Shown in pieces: positions 37,001 through 48,879 of a stretch of DNA of 64,000 bases. A program made the position numbers and the translations under genes. The first letter of the stretch is position 1. The number at the start of each line of letters is the position of its first letter. Source of the DNA: Capsicum annuum (taxonomy: Eukaryota > Streptophyta > Magnoliopsida > Solanales > Solanaceae); contig NC_061118.1 in assembly GCF_002878395.1 (NCBI RefSeq), positions 129,311,170-129,375,169 on the forward strand, in the 5' to 3' direction. Under the pieces are notes generated by a model. It made no database searches and was not told the DNA's origin. It saw only the letters and a program-made list of their open reading frames with translations.

Positions 37001-37879
37001 CCCTAATTATACTTGAGTTAGCTCTCTCTTTTGGATCATAAATCTTGTGATATTTAGAATATTAGGCTAACTCCTCAAGATAGCCCTTTCAGGTTTAACT
37101 ATTCCTATGATATATTACTGGTGTCCTTTTTGATTTTCTATGTGTATATATATACATATATATATATAATTTCTATTCGTATTACTAGTATATATCTCTT
37201 GTATATCGCTTTCTTTTTACTTGTATTATATATTATATATCTCTTTGATCATTATACTATTGCATATAGACTAGATACTTATGGAATCATGCTTTGTCCC
37301 TTATCAGTAGTAGTATCTGATAGTTTACCTTACTTTTCAATTAGCATTATTATGTTGTGATTCTAGAGTAGGTGCATATTTTTCATAGTCCGGCTTTACA
37401 CATCATTTGTATGTGATTTATCTTTGTGGCTTAGTAGGTTGATGCCTACTATGTTCAATGTGTTTGATACTCATACTGCACTTCTGCGACCTATAAATCA
37501 TCGTATGAGTTCTTTCCATTGATGTGTGCATTGTGCAGAAAAGCCATGGATCAAATATTTGGAGTGAGTTCCTGATGTCCAGAGTGTTCCTGCTCTCCAT
37601 CTTATTATCAGAATGATCTATACTTTTGTAGTTCAAAGACAACTTAGTAATTTTTTTTTGTATTTATCTTGTAATCTCATTGTATTAGAAGCTCGTGTAC
37701 TGGCTTCTCCAGTTTTTGGAGATGTATTCCCTTTATTCTTGATTTCTTTCTCATTTTTATTTAATATTGCTTCCACTTTTCTTATTTCCACACTACTAAC
37801 TATTTCAGACTATATGTTTAATTACCTACTTATGGGTTATGGTAGGTGCCATTATGATTAGAGAAATTGGGTCGTGCAG
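34003..37879 (+). repeat. E7 probable 3' LTR (long, boundaries uncertain)
   Basis: It starts near TTTATACCCC, comparable to the TGTAATACCCC start of E5 and E6, and may end at GGGTCGTGCA (37870-37879), comparable to GGGTCGTGACA. At about 3.9 kb it is long even for this group and may contain an unrecognised insertion. CTCTCTCAAACTCTCAAGAA at 34440 looks like the transcribed leader seen in related LTRs. The open frames inside (for example 36330-36575 and 37121-37360) have no recognisable domain and low-complexity content. No second copy is present for comparison. Confidence 0.4.
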
Positions 37880-39029
37880 AGAGAGAGGTGGCCTTCTTTA
37901 GTATTTAGTCAAGGAAATAGGGCTAAAATGCCACATTGATCACCTTTTTTTCTTTAGTTCCCCTGTGTCATCCATAATGGAAAAGTAATTATCACAAGTT
38001 GGGAGAAGAAAACTAATATTCCTAATCTTAATTATTACAGTTAGGTTGGATAAAATAGTATGTTCATCCGAACGGAAGATAGTTTTCTAGCTTCTAATTT
38101 TCTAGAATCATGGAAGTTTGATCATAAGTTATCTGTTCTAGAGCTTAATATTTTTATATTAAATCTTTCCCTAAAATATCTTTACGTTTTTAGATCCCTA
38201 CTAGTTCCCTTCTCGAATAGCATAATATATTCAAGTTAAGGTCCTAACAATCTGGAACTACACAAATGAGTATAAGCATACTTGGGAGTTTATTGTTTCA
38301 ATGATGTACTAGAAAGCAAAAGGTCACTGTTCAAAACTTTTCCCTTTCTTCTATCTGCATCTTTCTTTCTTTAACCTTTCAAGTAGTCTTATTTCCTTCT
38401 TAGTCAAGTATTAAGACAGTTCTCTCAGTATTTCTAAAAGATGCATTCATTAAAAATCTAAAAATTGTGCATTTCTAGATATCCCATGTTTGAAGGGTAA
38501 AAAATGGAAATTTTTGGTTTCCACTTCTAGTGAAACATCCGACCCTATTGATTAGCTATTTATGAAAAAAAAGGAAGATTGAACACCCATCTCCATCATG
38601 GGAAGATACTTATTCCGTTTGCAGGACTACTCTTTTAATGTGCATTGGTAGAACTTCTCTTTTAAGTATAAGTGTCTCCTGACCGTCCCTATATTCACAT
38701 GCTTATTCTATATGAGTGTGACTTTTTTGTTGTGAGGACACAAGTTTTGTATTTCTAGTCCTTTGCTTGTCTATGTATGTAACTTGTATATATGCATGCT
38801 CATCTGTTACTAATGTAATTTCCGTATCTTGATCCCATTATGTCAAACTTTTGTGCTCCATGTTTACACATTGTTGGTTGTGAATTATTTATGTTGGAGG
38901 AGGTAAGGTGTTTGAGCTTAAAGTGATGATTGACTACCTTGGATAACTTAGATTCTTCTAGTTGAGCATCATATTTTTATTTTGTTGTATTGTGTTTCTT
39001 GAGGATATGCAAATGTTCTAAGTTAAGGG
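37880..39029 (+). other. probable 3' internal end of an Athila-like element
   Basis: No protein domain is visible. The last ~150 bp (GAGGATATGCAAATGTTCTA, AGTTAAGGGTG) match the form of the sequence that precedes the 3' LTR in Athila-like elements (GAGGAxGAGCAAATG..CTAAGT..GGGG). The LTR at 39030 is therefore preceded by an internal-type end. The remainder (37880-38880) holds nothing I can identify. Confidence 0.4.
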
Positions 39030-40481
39030 TGTTGATGTGCTATGGATTTATGGAACTTTTTATGATTAAAACTATGAAAATATGCAAGTTTCTTAGGTTT
39101 TTTCTGAGATATGATGTATTTTGGGTATATTTTGTAGGAAATAAGATTTTGGATACTAAACGGATGAAAAAGGATGAAAATTGAAGTTTTTGTTTATTTA
39201 CCAAGGAAATTATGGGCGTGTGTGCCCCTTATCTGGTTTAGTTGATCAAAGTATGTATTAGAACTTGAAGTCTAGAGTCTCAAAAGAAGGAAAAGGAAAA
39301 CCTTGTAACTTACTAAGGGCACATACGGTCCATATGTGGCACATACAGTTCTTATGTGACCAAAGTATGTTACAGAAATCAAAGTCCAAAGAACTACAAG
39401 AGATGCACAAGATATATGGTACTTACCTAGGCCCACATACAGTCTATATATGTTACAAACAGTTGTATGTAGCCTAAGTAAGTGGTTACCAACCTTAAAT
39501 TTTCTTTTCATTCGGATTATGATTTTTAGGATTTATTGTATCCTATATATAACCTTTTGACATTTTTTAGTTAATATACCCTTTTGACTTTTTGTAGTTT
39601 GGTTCCACACTCTTAACACTTACAAACTTATATTTGATTCCAGGATTCAAATTTTGATCTTGGGACTACTTTTGTATTTATTTTGGTTTATAATTCAGTT
39701 GTTGTCTTTGGGTTTCACTTTTTTATCATTGTGATATCATTTAATGATTTTCACCATGAATTTTGTTGATTATTTCGTAAGCATGCATGGCTAAAGCCCA
39801 TATATAGGATTTTGGGAACCCTTGTATATTGATGAAGTAGGGAAAGTGCTAAGTTGTTCTGAACCGATATTGTTGCTTGTATTGTTTTATCTTCGGTTAA
39901 ATAAATGTCATAGAGGTTGAAAACGTTTTAATACCACCTAGATTATCATTACTTAGTCCACAAGAGGAGTAGTTACTAGAAAAAGATACTAACAAATAGA
40001 TTAACTATTGATCTATGTTAATCAGTACGATATATGTAAGATGATTATCTATCATCTAATAACTTTAGACTCAAAAGGTAATAGTTAACTGGAATCTAGG
40101 ATAGGGGTTATTAATGTGAAATATTGAGACTCAAAAAGTAAAGGATGAAATCAATCAATGAGTTCACAAGACAATTGAGCTGTATGCAAGGTACTGGGTT
40201 GGTTCAATAAATCAAGATAATCCTACTAAGTTTAGAAGCCAGGGGAACCACAATAATAGTTTTTTTCACTGACATGTTACAACCAAAGTTGAGATTTGCT
40301 ACTTGTTCAAGATTACAAACAACAAACCCCCTATTTATTTTTAGTTTTGCCCATTGAGTTCAGCAAGCTAGAGATACAAATTTGTATCTTCCCTGTGGGT
40401 TCAAACATAACCTAGTTGCATTACTTTGCCAGATAGTTATGGCTTAGTCCTTAATTGGATGTGTAGTTTGAGCGTTGATCA
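39030..40481 (+). repeat. E8 LTR
   Basis: This is about 1.45 kb from TGTTGATGTGC to GTTGATCA, next to the PBS. The part at 39303-39935 aligns to 59705-60308 (ACATACGG, CATATGTGGCACATAC, ACCAACCTTAAAT, GCTAAAGCCCATA, TTTTGGGAACCC). Palindromic units CACATACNNNNNNTATGTG lie at 39320-39338 and 39340-39358, with a third near 39434. The left boundary could be 3 bases further right. Confidence 0.7.
39320..39358 (+). repeat. tandem palindromic 20 bp units in E8 LTR
   Basis: CACATACGGTCCATATGTG and CACATACAGTTCTTATGTG, period 20. Each has arms CACATA(C) and (G)TATGTG around a short centre. Degenerate copies lie at 39434-39452 and in the fragments at 43436-43500 and 59724-59856. Confidence 0.85.
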
Positions 40482-40485
40482 AAAT

Positions 40486-40505
40486 TTTAGCGCCATTGTC
40501 AGGGA
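40486..40505 (+). other. E8 primer binding site
   Basis: TTTAGCGCCATTGTCAGGGA is three mismatches away from the Athila-type TGGCGCCGTTGCCGGGGA. It follows the LTR end by four bases and is the best-preserved PBS of this type in the window. Confidence 0.8.
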
Positions 40506-40667
40506 AGATGGTGAAGTGTTGATTGATGTTTGTTAGAGTTTATACGTTTTTATATTTTCATTCTTAGTTTAATATACACTGGTGTATTCCTAACACCAAG
40601 AGTCAAGGCTATCCTTTACTCTTGCTAAATCCTAACCCAGAGATACTATTATAGTCGAATCATTCAA

Positions 40668-41960
40668 TGATGAAACCAGTACAAGCAGGCAATTTAGAAG
40701 GGGATCGAGATGATCCCAATGTTGTACCTCCCTCTGCTCTAGGTGATCTACTGAATATTACTAATAGACAGATGGAGTAGATTTTAGGATGAGCTGCTAA
40801 CCAAAGTAGAGAGGCTGAGGAGGATCGGTTGGCTCAACAAGTAGATATCCAGGCCAAGACTGATAGTTGATCATCGAGTAGCACTCGATAGTAATCAAGA
40901 TAAAGTTTGAGGTGCTCAGACTCAAGTGATCCCAGTATTCAAGTACTTTCAGTGGTATAATGATGAGAAGGATATTGGGATACGCTTAGTCGGCTGAACT
41001 AGGAGTTATCATTCGTCTTGCACTACCTCCCACAATAAAATTTGACATAATTAGTGCCATGATCTAGCTCTAAAACATGAAAGGAGTAATTTTGGTGTTG
41101 TCCACATACGATGCAAATATGCATCTTGCTAACTTTATCATGATCTTTACTTCTTATAATATTCAGGGGTAGACAAAACGACACTCAGATTAATGTTTTC
41201 CCCCTTCTTGCTGACTAGAGAAGCGTCTTTATGGTGCTGAGATCTTCGAAGAGGATCTATCACTACATGGAATAAGTTATGCAATAAATTCTTAAATTGT
41301 TTCTTTCCATCGTCTAGGATGTTTCAGCTTAAATATCAGATATATTATTTTAAACAATTGTATTCTGAGTTGATATTTATGGTGCCCAATTATTGTCTTT
41401 CAGGGATCAGCTAATTGAAGATATTCTATAGAGCTTTGAATATCAGTTCCTGAGCCAAGGCAGACACAATCATTGGAGGACCATTTATAATATTATACTG
41501 GAATCATCTTTTGAGGTTCTAAACGAGATCTCTTTCACTAACCAAAGGTGACTAAGTAGTTTTCAATAGTGAACTCTGAAAAGGTGAATGTAGTATGTGC
41601 ATAGGGTTATCCTCTAGAGCTTATTCATATAACTTAGAGGGGGAGGCTAAGTATATGGATCATAAATTTTTGAGTTTCTGAGCTATAGGGTATGTAAACC
41701 AAGGTTGGAACTATTATGATGATAGATACCGAAAACATAATAGGGAGGGTAATGGTGGATGGAGATGGAAAGATGACTACAAGGAAAAGGTAACAAATAT
41801 ATTCCACTAGGAAATCGTGATACCAAATCAACAGTGGAGGTGATGTTGACCAAAATGGTAAAGGGTAAGGAAAGTCAGGAGGCTATTCCTAAGGAGACAA
41901 AGGATGATATTTCAAGTTTGACCCAAGAGGTTGATCTCATGCCACTGCTATCAAGCACTT
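40668..41960 (+). pseudogene. gag: E8 gag remnant
   Basis: This is the capsid gene of an Athila-like element. It probably starts at the ATGATGAAACCAG near 40668, reads MMKPVQAGNLEGDRDDPNVV and hits a stop at NRQME*. Farther on, VIRLALPPTIKFDIISAMI and YDANMHLANFIMIF (40985-41160) match the N-terminal gag motif (IRPPxIxxNxFEIK..DPNAHIxxFLxxC). SLHGISYAIN and NKFLNCFFPSSR (about 41260-41330) match the WNxLxxKFLxxxFPP motif. Coding then becomes unreadable until the C-terminal HFGQMLSMLNQRRPSN near 41960. Many stops and small deletions. Confidence 0.8.
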
Positions 41961-42905
41961 AGGGCACCACTTTGGGCAGATGTTATCTATGTTGAATCAG
42001 AGACGTCCAAGTAACCTTTCGAGTAACACGGTCCAGAACCCAAAGAATGATGGTCACTATCTTTCTATCACTACTCAGAGTGGTTTATCTATTGTAGATC
42101 CCCTGCAGCCTACTGATGAGGTGCCGAAGAATGATAGTACTATGGTAGATGAGACACCTATCGTGCAAGGTTAAAAGGTGACATTTGATGATGCCACTGT
42201 CAGTAAGAATACAAGTGAGGAAAGGTTTGGTGAGCCTATAGTGAATCAAATTCTATGACTAAAACCACCTTTTCCTTAATGACTAAAACAAAACAAAGAG
42301 GAAGAAAAGTTTAAAAGATTCATTGAGATGCTGAAAGATCAGAGTTTGAGCATCCCTCTCCTTAAGGCATTAGAGAAGATGCCTGGATATTTCGGGTTCA
42401 TGAAAGAATTAGTGACAAAGAAGCGGAGTGCTAGTTTCAAAGACATTAGAGGATTGAACCATTGCAGTGCAGCTAATTCTACGCCTCTAGACCAAAACAG
42501 GTTTGATCCTTATGCATTAATAATATGATGTACTATTGGGACATCCAAATTTTCCAGAGCACTATGTGACTTAGGAGCTAGTATTAATTTGATGCCACTA
42601 GCTATATTTAAACAGTTGGGCTTAATCCTTCTAGAGCTGACAACTGTGCAATTGTTGATGGTTGACTGCACAGTAAAGAAAGCCATGGGCATTTTGTTTG
42701 ATTTTTTTATAAAAATTGATAACTTTATTTTTCAGGATGATTTTGTCATTCTAGATTATGAGGTTTATTTTTAGATGCCCATTCAATTGGGAAGGCCATT
42801 TGTAGCCATGTGTAGAGTTATGGTTTATATGGAAAAGAGGGAGCTCAGGTTTTAAGTCGATAACGAAGAAGTCACCTTCAACATCCGAAGAACTTTGAAG
42901 TCGCC
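41961..42905 (+). pseudogene. pro: E8 gag C-terminus and aspartic protease
   Basis: This is the protease region that would process the polyprotein. The order is Athila-like: NLSSNTVQNPKNDG and ITTQSGLSI (gag end, the family's ITLRSG), then an acidic linker, then FIEMLKDQSLSIPLLKALEK, MPGYFGFMKELVTKKRS, and the protease with CTIGTSKFSRALCDLGASIN and LMPLAIFKQLGL. The catalytic triplet is D-L-G at about 42568-42576, where D-T/S/L-G is usual, so the key Asp and Gly remain. QLGRPFVAMCRVMVYMEKRE (about 42786-42845) ends the domain. Frames change at least three times. No RT follows. Confidence 0.85.
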
Positions 42906-43399
42906 TGCAGACATAAGGGTTGTGTTGGTCATCCTTTGTATTGATGAACTTGGAGGGTACTCCTTTGGATATCTTGATGAATTCTAAGTAAGTCAGGGTA
43001 CCCGAGTTGTGCCACGATATTAAATCAAATGTTGCATTAGAGGCAACTTATAGGCTTGTTAGTGAATTCTGAGTAACCAACATAGCCACATCGTTCTGTG
43101 ACATTAAATCCAGAACTGAAGGAGAGGTAACCCAATATTTTAGTATTCCTATTTACTTTTTTTTTCTGCAGGTAAAAGAGTAATACGAAAGTCCTGGAAT
43201 GCGGTAAAAATGCTCAATTCATAATCCTCCGGGTAAGGGGACTTGGTGACCAATTCAGCAAGGTCATAAGTCACAGGTGGGCCAGGTATGTTCTGTATTG
43301 ACCGAAAAGATGGAATTTTGAGGATTTTTGGGAACTTTCTGGACTTTAACCTATGAACTTATTTATAGTGTCCTAAATACCGATTACGACCTCATAAGT
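42906..43399 (+). other. E8 3' non-coding region
   Basis: This holds the end-of-coding signature GTGCCACGATATTAAATCAA (43009-43028) and AGAGGCAAC, followed by TTTCTGCAGGTAAAAGAG near 43164, which looks like a 3' splice site but is common in this family. The stretch 43180-43390 has no match elsewhere in the window. Confidence 0.45.
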
Positions 43400-43515
43400 A
43401 GAATAATAAGTACCAAAATACAAAGTCCAAAGAGAAGGGAATTTGGCAAAACATTTAGGCCCACAAATGTTTGACACATATAAACCGTATGTACAAAATA
43501 CGTCCTTTATGTTGG
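43400..43515 (+). repeat. E8 3' LTR fragment
   Basis: This aligns with LTR positions about 39363-39480 (AAAGTCCAAAGA, TAGGCCCACA, then a degenerate CACATAT..CGTATGTAC unit). E4 begins at 43516. Right of E4, GCCGTAAGTGGGTACC (53314-53329) resembles the next LTR stretch (AGTAAGTGGTTACC at 39476-39489), so E4 probably sits inside this LTR. Confidence 0.5.
43511..43515. repeat. left target-site duplication of E4
   Basis: gttgg, against gtcgg at 53308-53312 on the other side of E4. Four of five bases match. Confidence 0.75.
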
Positions 43516-45853
43516 TCACATGACCCACCCAGGGAAATTGTCGTAATGGGCACCCAAGTCCGACCAGGACCAGAGACAACATGTAACAGGGTAGTGTAAT
43601 AGCTCATTTAAAGACTCTAGGATAAGATCACAACTGAGACTAACTCAACCGAGTCCAACCATCCCATACCAATAATCCAACCATACCAAAACAAGGTTCA
43701 TAAACCAGGCCATAACCAAGAAAATTCCAAAACATAATATAATTAATCTCAAAAGGAAATGTGATAGAACAACTAACAATCTCATCTAATGATGTTAGCC
43801 CACCACCTTATTCCAATGCCAAGGATGGCACTAATATCGATCCCACCTATTATAACCCATAGAAGTACCACAAAGCCTCTATCCAAAAGAATAATGAAAT
43901 TCGTTTGTACTTGCCCGCAACCATAGAAAAACCAATATCCAAAATAAAATAAAAGTACCTAGAAATACCTTTAACATGAAATAGAGCCTTCCAAAAGGAT
44001 GGAAGCTCACCACTTCAGTCCAAATGTTGCTCCCGAGTCAATCACTATGCAGGAGGAGTAGAATAGACGGGTCCTGTATAGTATAGATATACAGTAGCAA
44101 GTAAATGGGGTAAGCGAGGACCGCTATCATGATCTTAGGGTAGGATAAAATAAAGCCATTTATAAAACAAAGTAAAACCATCCATATGTACGCATCCATA
44201 CATATATCTATAACTATGGTAAGAAAAGGGACCGGGTATAGCATTCCTTTAAAATCTTTTACCTGTGTTGTGTAGCTTTCCATCCCAAACAACCCGCGGG
44301 CTATATGGGTTCAGCTTCTCCTACTGAAAGGGACCCAGCGTGTGTAGCTAGAGGAACAGAAATAAACCCCTTGGGATGACTAGTACAACCCCCAAATATT
44401 GTGTGATATCATGCACATGGTCACCAAGACCAACCTCATATTGACAAATATAAGTTTCAAGTTTTGGTCCGCCTGAGACCTCCACCTTCCAAGATTTTGC
44501 TACACATCTCGCCATTATTGCCCATTTAAAACCAATTTCCAAATATCCAAACCATTAACAAATTATTAACTAAGGCCACTCATACTTGTATCATCACACC
44601 AATCGTTACTTGAAAATATTATCCATTGCCAACCTTTTATAGGAGTAAGGGGACTTTCAATTGCCCTTCCATTTACCATATTAACCACTTGGAGGACTTT
44701 CATGTTCTCCACAGGCATAAACATTTGGCCTTTAGCCTTTCCAATCCATTTAAACCATGCATAATTCTTTTACCAAGTTTTAAAACATGCAAGATTTCCA
44801 TTAAAAGTAGTAAATGCAATGAACATATCTTTATAAGCATTTTTTCAAACACATTGGGGGCATAATAGAACCAAAACCAATTCTAATTGCCATTAAACCA
44901 TTCCCAATCAATCTAATTACACAAAAACCCCATTAATGCTTATAAAAGCAAAATTGAAATCATGGGAAATGACAACCAACCATTTAATATCAAAACCCCC
45001 AAATCATATTTGAAAACCAAAATTATACAATTAATGAAATCATAAAACCATGCCTATCAATGAAATTAACAATGGGGGAAGAGAACATGCTTTAAACCAA
45101 GATGATGACGGAAAGAAATCACCAAGACAAGCACCAAATTGATCCTTTAGTTAAAACCTTAGCTTCCCTTGCACAAAAGCTCCTGAGAGAATTTTAGAGT
45201 ATTTTGACGATTTTCTATGTGTTAATGAATGGAATAATAGGCTAAATAACCTTTCAAGTTGGTTAGAAGTCGTGGTTCCTTATTAGGATAGTATGGAAAT
45301 GTCTAAAATACCCTCACTTAACTTGCACCAAAATCTCCTCACAGAGATACGATTGTCCCACACGAGTCGTATCCTCCAATACGATTGGTATACTCCACTT
45401 GTATCCTAGCCTCAAACCTTGAATCCAACAATGTACAACATACAAATCATCCAACCAAGTCATATTAACAGTATACAATCTATACCTTTCCTCCATTCCA
45501 CTAGCATATTTAAACGCAAGAAAGATTTAGATGCTGTCAACCATACGAGTCCCAAGTATGACTCGTACCATGGCTTACGACTCATGGTGAGCCAATCGTA
45601 CTCAGATCCAATCTAAGTAACCAATCTATGATTAAGTGAAGGAACCAAACAATTTGTAACCACCAATATGACTCATACCCCTAAATCGTACCCATTCCAG
45701 TAACAAAAAGCCATCCCACCAACCAACACTGGTCAGTATACAACGAGACCATACCATCCATACCTAACCTACAGCTTGTACCAATGAGTCCTATTGGGTC
45801 AAAAGATAAGAATTCTAAGAAATTTTCTAAGGTCTAGGAACCAAGGTGTTTCA
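43516..45853 (-). repeat. E4 3' LTR
   Basis: This is 2338 bp. The plus strand begins TCACATGACCC and ends TGTTTCA. It aligns with 50867-53307 (AAGTCCGACCAGG, TCCATCCAA-type text, GGTTATATGGGTTCA, GAGAGAATTTTA, GGTTAGAAGTC). The U3 part (45340-45800) contains ACGAGTCGTATCC, ATGACTCGTACC and ACGACTCATGG. Confidence 0.85.
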
Positions 45854-45867
45854 GTCTCCCCTACTAG
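45854..45867 (-). other. E4 polypurine tract
   Basis: The minus strand reads TAGTAGGGGAGAC directly before TGAAACA of the LTR, preceded by GGACGAACGTTCC, the usual Tekay pre-LTR text. Confidence 0.8.
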
Positions 45868-46059
45868 GAACGTTCGTCCCCAAATGACGGACAGGGTAGG
45901 GGTAACCACACACAAAAGTCATTTGTATTATCAAATATATGCCCAATCTTTATTAAAGTTTGAAAACAAAAAGGCAAAGATATTAATCTTTTTTTTAAAT
46001 CTCTTAAAGTAAAGATGTGTTGAAGACACATACATTCCGCACGAATCCCAAGAGTACCA

Positions 46060-47595
46060 AAAAAAATGAATAGTTGGACTTTATGACCTTTTCCACTTCC
46101 CATGTAGCTTCTTACACCTTATGGTTTTGCCAAAAAATTATAACCAAAGCCACATCCTTGGTCTACAATCGACAAACCTTCCTATCCAAAATATTAATGG
46201 GGACTTTACCATAAGACAAAGAATCACTGATATCCAATCCTTCCAAAGGAAGAACTGCAGAATGATCACCAATGCACTTCCTGTACATAGAAACATGAAA
46301 GACCGGATGATCAAAGCTCAAACTAGAGCATAAATCTATCTCTTAAGAAATATTACCAACTTTCCACAAAATCTCATAAGGACCATATACCGGGGACTGA
46401 GCTTCCTCTTCTTGCCAAAGTGTACCACTCCCTTCATGGGAGATACCTTAAGTAAAACCTTTTCCCCGACCTCCAACTCCAAGTCTCTATGCTTAACATC
46501 TACAGAGTACTTTTAGAAAATTTTGCCCGCTTGAAGCCGATCCTTAATCACCTTTAACTTTTCCATAGTCTAGTAGACCAAATTAGGACCAAGCATTTCC
46601 GCATTACCAAGATCAAACCAAATAATAGAATATCTGCACCTTCTATAATATAATGCCTAAAAAAGGCCCATACTAATACTAGAATGATTGCTACTATTGT
46701 ATGAAAACTCCATCAATGGTAGATGCTAAACCCAATTGCCACCATAATCAATCCCACAGGCCAGAAGCATATCGTACAGTGTCTGAATAGTTCTCTCTGC
46801 TTGCCCATCCATCTGTGGATAAAAAGTAGCACTCAGACTCATCATAGTCCTAACCCTCTTTGTAAATATCACTAGAAGTGAGGTGTAAACTATATGTCAT
46901 GATTAAAACAAATCCAAACAAGTACCTCATGCAGCTTCACAATATCTGAAAGATACAACTTCATCAAATCAACTGCCGAGAAAGTAGTCCCACCGTCAAA
47001 ATACGCACAGACTTATTCATCTTATACACGAAGACCCAAATTGACTCATATTGATTTTAAGACTGAGGAAGACTGGTAATAAAGTCCATATTAATCACTT
47101 CCCACTTCTAATCAGTCAAATAAATCTCTTTATACAACTCTCCCAGACTTATGTGCTCAACCCTAACCTGTTGATATACCATGCACATAGCCACGAAATA
47201 AGCTACGAAATCAGCCATATCCCTCTTTATGCAAGTCCACCATAAATCTCTTTGAGATCATGATATACCTTAGTTGAGCTGGGATAAACAACATAGCATG
47301 ACTCATACGCCTAAACAAAGATCCCTTGTCTCAATCTGTTGATATCAAGAACACTCAACCTCCCTTGGTATCATAAAGTACCATCAACACTGATATCAAA
47401 TACCACTACCTTTTTCCCACCAACGCCACTCTTGATTTTCATCAAGACGGGATCTAGCACTTGTTTTTCCTTAATTTTTACACCAAGAGATGATCGGACA
47501 ACTTCTTGCACCATCACACTACCATTCTTGGAGTCCAAGAGGCAAACTTTAAGATTAGTGAAGACGTATATCAAAATCTTTAAGAAGCTCAAGCC
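46060..47595 (-). pseudogene. pol: E4 integrase and chromodomain-like tail
   Basis: This is the integrase region. From the right: a spacer with VCLLDSKNGSVMVQEVVRSS and VKIKEKQVLDPVLMKIKSG (47371-47530), the typical link between RNase H and integrase; then degraded core text with LMKLYLSDIVKLH (about 46930-46970). The C-terminal domain (46340-46640) reads KHRDLELEVGEKVLLKVSPM and HFGKKRKLSPRYM, and the tail (about 46060-46200) reads ILDRKVCRL, FWQNHKV and EATWEVEKVI. The catalytic second Asp region is too damaged to assign. Broken in many places. Confidence 0.85.
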
Positions 47596-47600
47596 ATCTC

Positions 47601-48870
47601 CTATGCCTGAGATTTTGCTCTTTTTAAGTGAACACATATTGTAGACTTATGATCAGAAAAAATATCCACCTGAACACCGTACAAATAATGTCGCCATATT
47701 TTTAATGCAAACACAACCTCCAACAGATCCAAATCATGAGTAGGATAATTTCTGTTATGTACCTTCAATTGCCCGAAAGCATAGACAATTACTTTCCTAT
47801 GCCACATCAACACATAACTAATACCTACCTGAGATGCATCAGAATAAACCATGAATCCATCATTGCCTTTTGGTAAAGTCAAAATGGGAGCCAAAGTTAA
47901 CTTATTCTTTAACCTCTCAAAACTTCCTTCACAAGCATTTGACCATGAAAACATGACCTTATTCTGAGTTAACTTAGTCAGAGAGAAAACTATCGATGAA
48001 AAGCTTTCCACAAATTACCTGTAATACCTAGCTAAACCCAAGAAGCTTCGAATGTCGAAAAAAATAAAGAATCTAGGCCACCTTATCACCACAACATCCT
48101 TCTGTGGATCCATTATAATCCCTTTACTAGAAATAATATGACCCAAGAAAGCTATAACATTCAACCAAAACTCACACTTAGAGAACTTGGTATACAACTA
48201 TTGTTCATTTAAAGTTTGCAACACCACACTGAGGTGATTAGGATGATCCACCTCGCTCTTTGAATAGGCCAAAATTTAATTAATGAACTCAATGAACAAG
48301 AAATTTAAATACTGATGAAAAACTTTGTTCATCATTTCCATAAATGCCATCGGAGCATTAGGTAACCAAATGACATTACCAAAACCAAAAGTGCCCATAC
48401 CATGTACAAAAAGCCATCTTAGGGATATCCAACTCCCTAATAATTAGTTGTTACTATTCAGACTGAAGATATATATATGTAAAAAATTTAGCAGCTTATA
48501 ACTGGTCAAATAGATCATCTATCCTTTAAAGAGGATACTTGTTCTTAACCGTCCCTTTGTTCTGTTGTCTATAGTCAATGCACATCTGAAGGGAACCATC
48601 CTTCTTATGCACAAACAACACCAGTGCAACCCAAGGAGATATGTTAGGATGAATAAACCCCTTATCTAAAAGATCCTTGAGTATCTCCTTGAGTTCACTT
48701 AACTCAGCTAGAGTCATTCTTTAGGGAGAAATAGAAATTGGATGAGTTTTTGGAATTAGATCAATACCAAAATCTATTTTCCTACCTAGAGGAACACCAG
48801 GAAGATCACCTAAAATGACCTCTACAAACTCATTAACAACTGGAACTAAATGGAAAGAAGGATGATCCGA
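47601..48870 (-). pseudogene. pol: E4 reverse transcriptase and RNase H remnant
   Basis: RT starts near 48870 with VPLGRKIDFGIDLIPKTHPI, then [33 protein letters not shown] and KNKYPL (48526-48717). The palm motif reads FIN*ILAYS (about 48270-48295): the first catalytic Asp is Asn and the second is a stop. KFSKCEFWLNVIAFLGHIIS and SFLGLARYYR follow (48015-48197). RNase H is readable at 47601-47900: GFMVYSDASQVGISYVLM with its first catalytic Asp, then YPTHDLDLLEVVFALKIW and HYLYG, ending SDHKSTICVH. After that the C-terminal LRQRRWLELL-type block is missing. Confidence 0.9.
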
Positions 48871-48879
48871 ATTAGAATC

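Larger units (their letters stand above)
39030..43515 (+). mobile_element. E8: Athila-like gag-protease element, 3' part cut by E4
   Basis: E8 comprises LTR 39030-40481, PBS 40486-40505, gag, protease, a 3' non-coding part and a short 3' LTR-like fragment (43400-43515). It has no RT, RNase H or integrase: protease is followed within about 100 bp by the end-of-coding signature at 43006-43057. Its LTR family is also present as a fragment at 59705-60308. It is the probable autonomous-lineage relative of the R/E3 family because PBS, gag C-terminus and end-of-coding signature agree. Confidence 0.65.

Noticed and set aside
37121..37360. 79-codon hydrophobic frame as a small membrane protein
   Set aside because: Hydrophobicity comes from a TATATA-rich stretch; no start context or homologue.
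43164..43182. TTTCTGCAGGTAAAAGAG as an active splice site of a host gene
   Set aside because: Sits in the usual 3' region of Athila-like elements and no exons flank it.
47339..47644. 101-codon plus-strand frame
   Set aside because: Antisense shadow of the E4 RNase H-integrase spacer, which is readable on the minus strand at 47371-47637.
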